Shown here in pieces: positions 11,785 through 23,307 of a stretch of DNA of 64,000 nt (positions are counted from its first letter, which is position 1; each line of letters begins with the position of its first letter). The DNA is from Allium sativum. Lineage: Eukaryota > Streptophyta > Magnoliopsida > Asparagales > Amaryllidaceae. The stretch is from NCBI GenBank assembly GCA_030737875.1, contig CM060926.1:167175079-167239078 (forward strand). Direction: 5' to 3'. Made by a program: the position numbers and the translations under genes. The notes under the pieces were generated by a model. The model did not search any database. It saw only the letters and a program-made list of their open reading frames with translations, and was not told the DNA's origin.

Positions 11785-14700
11785 AGAACTGCTCCCCGTC
11801 GTCCACAGACCATGGACGGCTTGTTTGTTTGATTGTATTGTGTTGTTGTGATTGATTGTGATGCAAAATAAATTATTCATGTGTTGAATAAAATATATAA
11901 TTATTCAAAATATCATTTTTAATGTGTAATGGAAATTAAAAATATTCAATTGTTGAAGTAAATATTCTATAGTTAAAAATATAATTTTTAACTTGTATAA
12001 GAATAAAATAAATATTCATTTACAAATGGGACAGTTTGTTTATGTACACACATTTGACTGATATGGATTGGAACGATAGATTTTACACATCGCCCGACTG
12101 CACAAATAAAATTTGTGTTTGTTGATTGAAAACCCTATACGGGTGTTGGGATGATATTTGATGTACACTAATCCCAGTTGTTTAGTGATATGTCAATCGT
12201 TTGGTTGGCAGACTGTGTAAGCATGAAATATTTATATTTAATGCTTATGCAGTGTAGAATGCACTCTGGATGATGGTTGATTGTTTATCATTGTTGTATG
12301 ATGCATGTGTTGTATGAAATCCATATAAATAACATTATATGGTAATTGACTATGTCTGATTCCAGTTTAGAAAGAATGAACATTTTAAAATAATGAGTAT
12401 TTTAAAATAATGAATATTTTAAAACAATATTCAGTAAAAGATCAAAATCTAATTTTGATGTCCGATTTGGGATGGACACAAAAATATTTAAATATATAAA
12501 GCCATGTTGATTAAATTAAACTCATTTTGACGTGAACAACATTTATATCGATTTTATTCATTTTTATAATGAATATTGAAAAGTAAGTGATTTCAAAATC
12601 TAATGTTTTTAAAATATTATCATTTATATATTAATGATATGGAATATTCAATTTTGATTTGAAATTGAATATGAAGTCGAAATCGTTTGGAAAACGAATT
12701 TTAAACGATTTATAAAATATGTTTTATACGGGAATCAACGAAATATATATATTATATATATATTTAATGGCCTGAATAGAACGCACCGCGGCGTGGCAGT
12801 TCACGAATTTCGACCATTGACTTCGAACGGACATTACGGGAGATCCGACCATCGGATTCTCCTAAAACCAGAACCGTGGAGTTCGTATCGAAAAGTTCTT
12901 TCCAATGAATATTAGAGATTTGAAATATAACGTTTGTATTTGGAATTATGTCCAAATCAAATTTGGAAAAGGTCGTTGTAAGTGCAGTTCGATGGCCGTT
13001 TATGGAAATCGACTGTACGGACCTTGATAAAATTATTAAAAATATCAATAATTTGTCTAAAATCAAAATAAATGATTTCAAAAGAATTAGGATGAAAAAT
13101 TCCATATTTTAAAATATAAAAATATATTTTTATCGAAATGAACTAGTTATGAACTAGAATCATAATCCAATATTTTCAAATAAATAAACTGGATTTGAAA
13201 TGGTTTAAAAAAATAACCAGAATTTCCAATATATGAATTGAAACGGATTTGAATCAAAATTGGCCTTGAAATATTTCGATATTGGATTCCATGATTATAC
13301 AGACATTGTGAAGGAATTTGGAAGATATATATACCGTTATTCCAATACGATGTTTGTTGAGTTCAGAATTTGATATTGAATATAAGCCGATATATTTTCT
13401 ATTCGGAGCCTTGTATTTAATATTAAATAGGATTTTGGGTTTGTCGTTAACGACATCTTCACTAACACTATTCTTAAACCCAGTTGAGAAAAGATTAAAT
13501 CTTTTTATTAAGATTTAATGAAGTTTACCAATTAATTAACATTTAATTGGAATTGAATTGAAATTGGTTTTGTGTTTCTCGTGAATGATGTTTTATATAG
13601 CACTTGTTCTTTAACCCGATCAAAAATGGAATGAGATTTTGGGTGTGTAGTGAATGGTATCTTTAATAATACTGTTCTTAAACCCTATGGAGTTAAGGAA
13701 ATTAGAAACTAAATGGAGATTAGCTAAGTTGAATGGTTTCCTGGGTATTGATCTGATGTTGGTTTTGGCCTTCGGGATTAATACATAGGGAATTGTTTTC
13801 TTAATAATTTATGGTTAGAGATGGATGGAATGGTTTCTTCAGTAACACTGTTCTTAAACCCCGTGTGAAAAGAATAAATCTTTTAATTAAGATGTAGAGA
13901 AGAATTACCAATTAATTAACATTTAATTGGATTTGAAATGGAATGTGAATTGGGTTTATTATGAACAGTATTTTAGCGACATTCGTTCTTTAACCCGATT
14001 TACAGTGAAATGAGATTTAGAACTTATACATCTTTTTATTTAAGATTTAGTGGAGATTTTCCAAAGTAAAGCTTTCCAATTGGAATGGAATGGAATCCGA
14101 TTTGATAATAATCGAAGTGAGTTTCTATGGAGGAGGACTGTTAATATATATGGAATTTAAAAGTCTTTGCCGTTATTCCATTTATATTATCGGTTGGATA
14201 TGGAAGTTCATAACGATTATATATATTAATCTATATTCCGTGAAGATTCCATTGTTATTGGAACGTGATTTTGGGTTTATCGTGAGCTGTGTTTTAAAGG
14301 ACATTAGTTCTTTAACCCATTTAAAGATTAGATTAATTTCTAAACTTGGAATAATCATTAAGTAATGATTTTTAGAGATTAAAACTGAATTAGAGCTTTA
14401 ATGAATCTTTTATTAGATTGAAATGTGAATCTGCTAACTAAAATTATCAAATTCAAGAAATGACCGAGAATGGAGTATCACCAGTTTTTCTCGAGGTGAT
14501 AGTTAAATCTTTAATTAGATTTGAACATGAAATGGTAATTCATTTTACCGATAAAACAAAGGTGTTAGATATGAAGTATTACCAGTTTTACTTCATGGGA
14601 TGAATAGGTTGGGATTGGGGAATTAAACAAATGATTACTTCGGTAAGGTTCGCTAATAACGACTAGTTTGGATAAACCATAAATTGTTTTGAATTGATAT

Positions 14701-16504
14701 CCAGAGAAAGATTAAAGAATAAATTTAAAGAATTTATCTTTGATAAAATTAATGGGAACCTTCCCCAAAGGATATGAATAGTTAAATAAAAGAATATTCA
14801 GAATTGGAATGAGGCGTATGTTGTGTTTTTATAGCACTTGTTTATTATATACGCAAGTTATTCAGAAAGACCAGGTTTATCCCATTCTGAATAACTGAAT
14901 CGGCGATGAGTCAAAGATGAAGACGGTGGTTGAAGACCGGAGGTCTTCACATCGTTTGGATGATTACTGATGTCTTGATTGGGCGGTACACCCAAGACGA
15001 GGTAATATGTGTTGATTGTCCAGACGTACTTAGAGATCGATCGAATATGCGAGGACCTCTCTCCTGTATTGGACATATGGGACGATGAATAAGGTGCCTC
15101 CGGTTTCATTCAGACCCAGAACGAACTTGTAAATGGATATGTGTCTAACATCGGATTTCATTCTGTGTGATCGAAAGACATCAGTTGCATAGCGTGAATT
15201 TCCTGTGTGGCATGCTGAGATGCAAATGATCAAGGCTTATGTTGAAAAGCAAAGTCTTGTGGTTGATGATCAATGCACGGCTTAAAATAGCATAGCTTTG
15301 TGTATAGCGTTAATTCGCGAGCCTCACACCCCGTTGTAAACCAGAAATAGGAGAGGACATAAGGGAGGACATGTGTTTTCTTCTAGCTAGAAGTGGTGTC
15401 TGGGTTTTGCACGCCCATACGTTTTAGTTATATGGATGATGGATAGCAAGGCGCCTCGAATTTATCGTCACTGCGGGGCCGATGGATGGTATGGTCTTTA
15501 TATAGACCAGATCGACGCCCCATAGGACGGGAAAACGTAGTGTTCAGGCATTTTAATCCACATCGAGTGGACCGGCCCTGACGATCCAAGGGTCACTCGA
15601 GCTCTGATCCTGAGACACAGGCTAGAGCATCTCGAAGCGGTAAGGACGATCCCTTGCCTTGGTTCACAGTCGGAAATCCAACTCCCAAAATGTGACATTT
15701 CAGTTTTATATGTAGAGCCTAGTATGGCGACATAGTGGGATGAGGCACTATGCCATCTATGATTGATACATTTATATTTGAAGTTGTTTTCATACACTTT
15801 ACACTATAATAGTATCAAATGATTTGTTTTAAACGTACCAAACATGTTTGGCTGTTATAAGGTAAAACTCTTTCCTCCGGCTTGCGTTGCATTGTGTGCA
15901 ATTTAGTTGAACCGATGTTGGCAATAAGGCTCTACTAAAGAAAGTACGAGTCTAATCTCGATTGGGTTGTTGAGTCTTATAACAGCTTCATATTTGCAAA
16001 AAGCATTGCGCTTTTTTGTTATATGCATTGGTATTTTTGGGAGGAAACCCGTTCCATGTTATACGGCGTGGTCCCTTGATATATCTGATTTTAAAGTAAT
16101 GTTTTAAATAATTGTTTTAGTTCTCACAACAGTCACATGACTGACCTGGAGTTTGTTGTTTTAACCTAAACTCTAGGTGCTCCTATTTTCCGCACTGGCA
16201 GTTAGTAGTTTTGGTTTTGCAGATTTATATTCACAGGATCCTGGTTTATAGCTGGAATGATATTCGGAAAACTCTGTCTCCGTTTATCTCTTTTGGCTGT
16301 GTTTTGTATTATTTTCCGCTGCATTGTAATTTGTAAATCTCTGTTATTTATCAAATGTGAATTATTTGTTCATACTCTGTATATTCTTGTACTCTGATGT
16401 AAATTGTTGTAATAAGCAATGAAATGTTCTTCTGTTTGTGTTCTGATTTGTCATGTTCTCAACTCAACCAGGCTTTCTTTTACGTGGAAGTCCGGGCTGC
16501 TTCA
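11785..16504 (+). mobile_element. B1 5' LTR, 3' portion (4.7 kb)
   Basis: Plus-strand family B LTR sequence. It resumes after A0 at a position equivalent to 34505 in B1's 3' LTR. Over the shared 290-300 bp (11785-12083 against 34505-34794) the two look over 90% alike by eye and share variants absent from the copy near 47830-48030, which supports one element. The LTR ends GGGCTGCTTCA at 16504, immediately before a primer-binding site. It contains the CpG-rich core (about 12778-12800) and the neighbouring palindrome (12841-12862). No reading frame resembles a known protein. Confidence 0.82.
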
Positions 16505-16506
16505 TT

Positions 16507-16518
16507 TGGTATCAGAGC
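16507..16518 (+). other. Primer-binding site of B1
   Basis: TGGTATCAGAGC, a perfect 12-base match to the complement of the initiator Met-tRNA 3' end, two bases after the LTR terminus. Confidence 0.9.
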
Positions 16519-17525
16519 TTTGGTGTACAGAGCTTAAGAACAAGACACATTAGAACCAAACAAAAGAATTCATCAGAGATTGGATTAGTAATATCCAACG
16601 AGAATGGCTCGTTAGAGATAGGATCAGTAGTATCCTATAACGAGTGTGAAGAGTGAAATTTTAAAATAAAAGTGAAAATAAATTTTGTTTTGAAAATTTA
16701 ATCCAGTTATACGTATGTGAGTATATTATTTTATTTTGATTTTGGACAATCGAGTATATGAGATTTTCATATACACATCATGAACGTATATTCAAAGTTT
16801 TAATATACTGGATAGGTATAAAATCACACTCTAGTCACTCGGCGATAATTCTGGTAATGCAGCAGCATTATCAGTATTTGTGTTCGAGCTTCGAAAGTGG
16901 GATTTCTATATATTTCCAATTGACTGGTGTGAGAACCAAAACTTACATAGGATTATTTGTTGTGATTTGGCATCAGAAACATGATTTTGACATATATGTA
17001 AAAGATACATGTTTGAAAATCTAATCACTTAATTGATTGTTGTTTGTGTTGTTTGATTATAAGTTTCACTAATTAAAATAATGAAACCAATATGAACATA
17101 AACGGTAAATATAATCAAATTGTGTCGAGCATTGAAAATTGTGTGAAACTGCATACATATGTGCATGTATATATTGAACAGGTCATAGCAAGGTGGCTAG
17201 AGCAGAGGAATAAAATTGTATGCCCGACAAATAGGGACATGTTTACTAATTTATTGGGTTTGGATTATTTTATAAGCCGATTGGCTTTTTCTTTTTCCTT
17301 TTGAGATGAGAGGGCCTATGTGGTGGTTTGGTGATTTGACCGGTGCTCCCCGTACAAAGGAGGTTATGGCGATTTTTTTTGAAAATTTAGGGTGTTAGCC
17401 AAATTTTTGAAAAATTTGAAAATTCTTAGAAACTAAAAAGTTGAAGAATGAACACTAGAATGAAAGTTGAGTTGGTTAGTTAAACAACTTTCAGCTCCAT
17501 TCCTTTTCCAGGACGAAAAGATTTT

Positions 17526-17538
17526 AAGTTGGGGAGAT
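17526..17538 (+). other. Polypurine tract of B1
   Basis: AAGTTGGGGAGAT directly before TGTAACAACCTGG. It is preceded by ACGAAAAGATTTT, which resembles the GACGAAATCCTTT that precedes the tract in A and C elements. Confidence 0.75.
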
Positions 17539-18380
17539 TGTAACAACCTGGAAAATTAGAACCAATTTAAATTTTTTAATTTGGCAATTTTAATGAATTT
17601 TGGATATTTAAAATGATTTATTTATAATAATAACGACTAGAAATTTATTTTGAACTAGATTAGAATGTATTTATTTATATAAATCGAAATTAGAAGATAT
17701 ATTTTAATTAGAAAAGGAATTGAAAATGGCGCGGTAGTTTGAAAATTCAATTTCGAATTTCAAATGAATGTACAGGATTCAAAATAAACCGGATTTTAGT
17801 GAAACCAGGAATATTTGAATTTGTTTGAAAATATATTTCCAACGAATCCGAAAAATTGAAATTTCATAGCGGGAATTAAAAGTAATGTCCAGTTGAAAAT
17901 TCAGAATAGTCGCTATAAAAATATAGCCCTTAAATATAGCCATTTTGTGTACGACCTCTGTTTTCGACGTAACCACTTTTATTGGATTGGGTATGTCAAA
18001 TTATTGCTTGATTCCAAAATTCATAATTGTTGAAATCAATATGTGAGCATGGCACAAGAAAACGTGTTTTGGTGGTGTCAGTCAATTTGGATCGACCAGA
18101 AAATGACCATTTTTCAAATGGTCTTCAAATTAGACAAAATTAGTTTTGTTAGGATGGTATCGTCAATAAAAAGCTAGAAATAATTTTTCAGGAATTTTTA
18201 AAGTCGGTATGTTGCCCATAAATTAAAATATACATTAAAATCAATATTGACCGTTCTATTGATTTATATTTTAATTTTGATGAAAACGGAAACAAACAAT
18301 CGGATTTGCTTATGAAACATATCCCATTGTGTTCGAAATGGGGGTAATTGGCTAGGGGTGACAGTCAGTTGGTCCGATTT
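17539..18380 (+). mobile_element. B1 3' LTR, first 842 bp
   Basis: Begins TGTAACAACCTGGAAAATT after the polypurine tract and matches the reverse complement of 2700-3576 (B2). It is interrupted after GATTT (18376-18380) by A1 and resumes after the second GATTT at 33331-33335. Confidence 0.88.
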
Positions 18381-18594
18381 TGTAACACCCCGTATTTTCT
18401 AAGAATAATAAAAGAACAAATTAAAGTATACTTAATTTTTAAAGTGAGAATCAAGGGAAACAGGTTACGCCATTGCTTTCGTCTCAGAATTCTGCTTGGA
18501 ATAGAGTCCAAGTTTTCGTAAATCGGACTTCATATGAAGGAGTTATGGCCTTTGGAAGATTCAAGAGAAACTCAGAAAATTAAATACCAAGACA

Positions 18595-18700
18595 GGTCGA
18601 CCTACCGTAGGCCAGGTCGACCATGGGGTCGACCTCCCCTATACAGGTCGACCAGGGGGTCTACCTAGGGGTCGACCTGGGTGTCGACCTACCCCATCGC
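18595..18700. repeat. GTCGAC cluster, A1 5' LTR
   Basis: Six GTCGAC palindromes, mostly as GGTCGACC, plus one mutated copy (GTCTAC), in about 105 bp. It lies about 215 bp from the LTR start and about 160 bp upstream of the TATA box. Confidence 0.9.
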
Positions 18701-18860
18701 TTAGATCCAAATCTGAGACAATTCTGACTTGTTGCTGACTCCTTTCTGACCTATTGCTGAGTCACTAGGGCTTAGGTGGCAACTCTAGATAACTTTATCT
18801 AGTCTGGACGGTTGTGGTTGCTCCTAAAATGATCTAATGGCTCACATAAGATTAAACTTC

Positions 18861-18892
18861 TATAAAAGCAACCCTAATCCTCAAACCCTAAA
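18861..18892 (+). promoter_or_regulatory. TATA box and telo-box-like motif, A1 5' LTR
   Basis: TATAAAA at 18861-18867, followed by AACCCTAATCC and AAACCCTAAA (18883-18892). The latter resembles the plant telo-box found near transcription starts of many housekeeping genes. The spacing suits a start site in or just after these motifs. In the 3' LTR the TATA box is kept and the second motif is mutated. Confidence 0.65.
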
Positions 18893-19264
18893 TCACACAA
18901 ATTCATTCCAAGGAGCCACCATGTTGTCCATGACTATTCTAGCCTAGCCACCATTTCTTCTTCAATTAGAAAGAAAGTCAAAAGCTTTGAATCAAAACTA
19001 ACTTTGAGAAATTAATATTCTTCTTCAAGGGATTGCTTTTCAAATTCAGAAAAAAGATCCCAGAAAATAAGACTTTCTTTTCTTCGTAAGTCCTGTTATT
19101 ATTTAGATGTGAACGATTAAAAGTTATGATTTGTAACAAAATGAAAACTAGCTAATTTCCTAGTTGTATGATAATGATGATGCTGATTCAAGCCTATTCT
19201 TGTAACGATTCTATCGTGTATGCTTATGAGATTATTGTGGTTATTATGTACCAATCATGTATTA

Positions 19265-19555
19265 TGTAAAGTTTGGTGATTTATTCATGTTATGTTACAT
19301 GCAAGTTGTTAGGCTATGTGGTTATTATGTTGATATAAACCAATCATGTAAAATTGGTGATTCATTCATGTTATGTTACATGCAAGTTGTTAGGCTATGT
19401 GTTTATTATGTTGATATAAACCAATCATGTAAAGTTGGTGATTCATTCATGTTATGTTACATGCAAGTTGTCAGGCTATGTGGTTATTATGTTAATGCAA
19501 ACCAATCATGTAAAATTGGTGATTCACTCATGTTATGTTACATGCAAATTATTAG
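19265..19555 (+). repeat. 81-bp tandem repeat, A1 5' LTR
   Basis: Three and a half units of 81 bp containing TTCATGTTATGTTACATGCA and GGTTATTATGTTGAT. Because 81 is a multiple of three, one plus-strand frame stays open and gives a 27-residue repeated peptide. That is explained by the repeat period and is not evidence of a gene. Confidence 0.9.
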
Positions 19556-20302
19556 GCCAAGACATGTATTATGTTTAGATTTACATTTAGGTCTCTGAAA
19601 ATTGGATCCAAGATACAAGTTCATATTTACATGCCTTGTTAAACTTGTGTAAAACCATATGGTTAAAATTCATGTTTGTTGGATCCAAATTAAAAGTTCA
19701 TATTTACATGCCTTGTTAAACCTGTGTAATTCCATATGTTTAAGATTCATGTTTATTCGATCCAAATTAAAAGTTCACATTCACATGTCTAGTTGAACTT
19801 GTGTAATTCTATATGCTTAAGGTTTATGTTTATTGGACCCGAAATAAAAGTTTACATTTACATGCCTATTTGGATTTGGGTAATTTCATATGCTTAATAC
19901 TTATGTTGATTGGATCCAAAAATGCAAGTTCATTGTTTTATGCGAAAATTTATATGACGCATGTTTAGTTAGATCCTTATTATGTTGTATGAATGTCACA
20001 TGTTCCCTTCTTTCCGTTTTGTATATAAATTAGGCTAAGTTACGTGCCTAACATTCTATGTGAATTTTTTGAACGTATGACGGGGGTAACATTGGGAAAA
20101 AAATCTTTAATTTATATTGTTGGCATAATTTGGCCCTTAAATATATGAATGATTGGTGGCATAAAAATGGTATAATTTATATACCAAAATTTTTGAATAT
20201 GATTTAGAGGAAAAATCGGGCACGGATTGAATGGCAATAATTATGGAAAATTTACATATAATATGAAAAGTAAATATGTAAATTAAGTAAAAGACGAACA
20301 TG

Positions 20303-20515
20303 TCTAACCCGAGGTTAGATTGAGTTGTGATGTAAAACTGCCCAGAACCGCCCGACACATCCAATAACCACAACAACACCTATCTAATATGAGAGGTTAG
20401 CACATCATGCCTAAGGAAAACCCGAGGTTAGATTAGTTGTGGTGTAAAACTGCCCGGAACCGCCCGGCACATCCTGTAACCGCAACAACACATATCTAAT
20501 GTGAGAGGTTTGTGC
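20303..20515 (+). repeat. Conserved GC-motif dimer, A1 5' LTR
   Basis: Two direct copies of about 110 bp with cores CCCAGAACCGCCCGACACATCC and CCCGGAACCGCCCGGCACATCC (each quoted to its 22-base limit only as core variants differing at three places). Each copy is flanked by complementary GAGGTTAGATT and ATCTAATGTGAGAGGTT arms. It immediately precedes the hairpin minisatellite. Confidence 0.85.
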
Positions 20516-20564
20516 ATTAATAAATCAATTAGTGATAATGAACAATACATGCTAAGAAAATGAG

Positions 20565-21380
20565 TAGGGTTAAGTTAATAGGAACACTTAACCAATATAA
20601 CATGAATGACTAGGGTTAAGTTAATGAGAAACACTTAACCAATATAACAAGATGGATGACTAGGGTTAAGTTAATAAGAAACACTTAACTAGTATAGCAT
20701 GGCAAATGGGTAGGGTTAAGTTAATAAGAAACACTTAACCAATATAATTTGATTTGTGGTAAGGTTAAGTTAAAACAAGAGGGAAACACTTAACCAATAT
20801 AATTTGATTTGTGGTAAGGTTAAATTAAAACAATAGGGCAACACTTAAACAATATAACTTGATTTGTGGTAAGGTTAAGTTAACATGAGAGGGAAACACT
20901 TAACGAATATAACTTGATTTGGGGTAGGGTTAAGTTAACAAAAGAAGCCAACACTTAACCAAAGTAACATGACAAGTAGGTGGGTTAAGTTAATTTGAAT
21001 TGATTGATGACACTTAACCAATACAACATGATGAACACGTGGGGTTAGGTTAACAAGAAACACTTGAACAATATAACATGACGGATGAACGGGGTTAAGT
21101 TGATAGGAAACACTTAACCAATCCAACATGATAAGTGAGGAGGGTCAAGAAACACTTAACAAACATGACATGATGAATGGGTGGGTTAAGTTAAAATGAA
21201 TGGACAACACTTAACCAATATGGCACAATGTGCGGGAGGGTTAATTACATATCAAGTTGGGTGGGTAATATTAGTAAATATAGGCCCACAAACTTAACCT
21301 TTAAATAAACATGCTTGAATCGGTGGGAGGGTTAAGTACATACCGGGTTGGTGGGTAATATTAGTAAATATAGGCCCACA
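20565..21380. repeat. Hairpin minisatellite, A1 5' LTR
   Basis: About 13 units of 46-65 bp, each with GGTTAAGTTAA and AACACTTAACC facing each other, followed by AATATAACATGA and a variable G-rich spacer. Confidence 0.9.
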
Positions 21381-22584
21381 AACTTAACCAGTAAGAAACC
21401 CTAGTAACGGAGACCCATTTCAGCAGTAACCCACATAAATGTATCATGGTACCTTGAACTAGGCAGGGTGCGGCACAATTACTGGGCTGATTATAAGCGG
21501 TCAAAATAGCGGCAGCGGGTACGTCAGTGTAGGTTCTGACGGTTTATGGGCATGCATGTACTCCGTAGTGGGAAAATGCAGGCACTGGGTAACAATAGTT
21601 ATACACTGTGCGTCTTGATTCGTGTCAGGTTGCTATCATAAGGATTGATACACCTTATGTTGGGACCAGCATAGGGGATCTACGCACAAAGGAAGGCCGA
21701 CTGACACAGACATAAGGGAAATTATCACAAGTAGGGAGCCAAATGATAGGGTAGTAAGGGTACATCTAATACATTCATGGCAACTAGGCAGATTGAGGTG
21801 GAATCCTCATAATAGATGTACACCTGAAGGCTACCACAATTGCGGGGATTTGGATCACGTTATCATATTATCATTTTATATAGATTACTAGTTGGGACAC
21901 TAGTTAGGTGGTGCAGAGATATAGAAATCAGAATAACAGGGTAGTAGCGAAGAAGAGAAAGAGTAGAAGAGCATTCAGTTTATCTTGCCTTGTCATATCT
22001 TGTGCTAGTCTTATATTATCTTGTTGTCCTTTATATCACGGTATTGACTTATATTCAGTCTTATTATCTTCTTTCTAGGGTGTCGTCCTAGGTTCAGTTT
22101 ATTCATGCCATAATCCTTTTTCTTGTTTACGTGCTAAATTGTCACTGGACTTACCATACTTTTGTTTGACCTAGTTTTGTTTCGCCTCTTTTCTTGCGTT
22201 CCCCCCGGTTCGCAGGGAGGAAATGTTACCACTTAGCTCAGTTTTCTTTCCGAGCTCGAAGATAGTCGATGTATTTCTTTGGACTCTCTCTTCCACTTCT
22301 ATGGCTGGCTCATGCTTTATTAGGGAATATCATTGTTATTTTTATGCTTCTTTTATACTTGGAAGTTTTGGAATCAAGACAGAATTTCTATGTATTACTT
22401 TTAAGTATGATTGAGACAATTTTTGTTAAAGTTTGACTGAATTAAGTTGTTTATAAAATGACTTTATTTTCCACTACTTTATTTGTCTGTCTTGTAAGTT
22501 ATTTGGATCTTTTACCTATAATGCTCCACTGAAGTAAAGGCATTCCATTTGTAAGTGACCTTAACGGAGGTGGGGTGTTTCACT

Positions 22585-22596
22585 TGGTATCGGAGC
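22585..22596 (+). other. Primer-binding site of A1
   Basis: TGGTATCGGAGC, one mismatch from the initiator Met-tRNA complement, two bases after the LTR end. Confidence 0.88.
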
Positions 22597-23120
22597 TGAA
22601 GGTTACCAGATCAGATAAAAGATTTGAAAAATTATTTTCAAAACGGTTCTAAAAGAAGCATTTTCAAAAGTTTTTTTTTGCTTTAAAGGCATTTTCCCCA
22701 AAGCTATAAGCACTATCTTTAGATCCTCTGTTTGAATCCTTCTTTTCCTGAGTCTCCGGGGCTCCTAGCTTTCTGGGAGGTAACCGCATCGCGACATGGT
22801 TCCGTAGGCTCGATGAGACTACGACACCTATCAAAGGGCGAAGAAGTTCCCAACCTCCATCCATAGTTGTAATAGTTTCACCAACGACTGATTCTCTTCC
22901 AAGCTTTATAGGGTTTCTCGTGCGATGGAGGCAACGTTCGAAAAGCTTGTCAACATGGTTCACAAAGGAGGTAAAGAGAAAGAGGCACAAGGGGAAGAAT
23001 CACAAACAAGGGATTAGAATATAAGAAGGGCGGATGAAATAATAAACCCCACAACAAGACGAAGTATCTTTTCTACAGTATAGCGTGTCATTTAATTATA
23101 GAAAGTAAAAGACAAGTAGT

Positions 23121-23165
23121 TGTTTTCAGCATGGTGAGGTAGGGCATCTTATCAAGGATTTCCCA
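23121..23165 (+). pseudogene. Gag zinc-knuckle remnant (A1)
   Basis: The translation CFQHGEVGHLIKDFP aligns with a CX2CX4HX4C knuckle. The first Cys and the His are kept, while the second Cys is His and the third is Phe. The intact version is in element C at 52950-52991. Confidence 0.75.
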
Positions 23166-23307
23166 GAGGACAAGGACAAGGAAAAGGACAAAGGACAAGA
23201 TTTTCAGGAAGGCAAGTGCATGCTTTCACCGCCAGCGTACTTGAGAGAAAGATAGTAAAGTTTAGTTTTTCTTTTTGATCAACCTGATAGTACTCTTTTT
23301 TTTATTT

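Larger units (their letters stand above)
16505..17538 (+). mobile_element. B1 internal region, non-coding (1034 bp)
   Basis: It starts with TT plus the primer-binding site and ends with a polypurine-like tract against the 3' LTR at 17539. Only short frames occur (for example 16758-17024, 88 codons) and none shows gag, protease, RT or integrase motifs. The piece near 16575-16660, with two GGAT...ATCC stem-loops, recurs on the minus strand at 47075-47162. This is the layout of a LARD-type non-autonomous element, with a very short middle and very long LTRs. Confidence 0.8.
18381..22582 (+). mobile_element. A1 5' LTR (4202 bp)
   Basis: Complete LTR from TGTAACACCCCG to GGGGTGTTTCA, followed by a primer-binding site. 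In order: GTCGAC cluster (18595-18700), TATA box (18861-18867), GTAAGT donor-like site (19086-19091), 81-bp tandem repeat (19265-19555), GC-motif dimer (20303-20515), hairpin minisatellite (20565-21380), pyrimidine-rich stretch ending CGCAG (22213-22215), and TTTTCCACTACTTT near the end. By eye it matches the 3' LTR over the full length at roughly nine bases in ten, so the insertion is not recent. Target duplication GATTT. Confidence 0.95.

Noticed and set aside
18869..18892. Interstitial telomeric repeat
   Set aside because: Only two CCCTAA-type words occur, not a tandem array; they are better read as promoter telo-box motifs.
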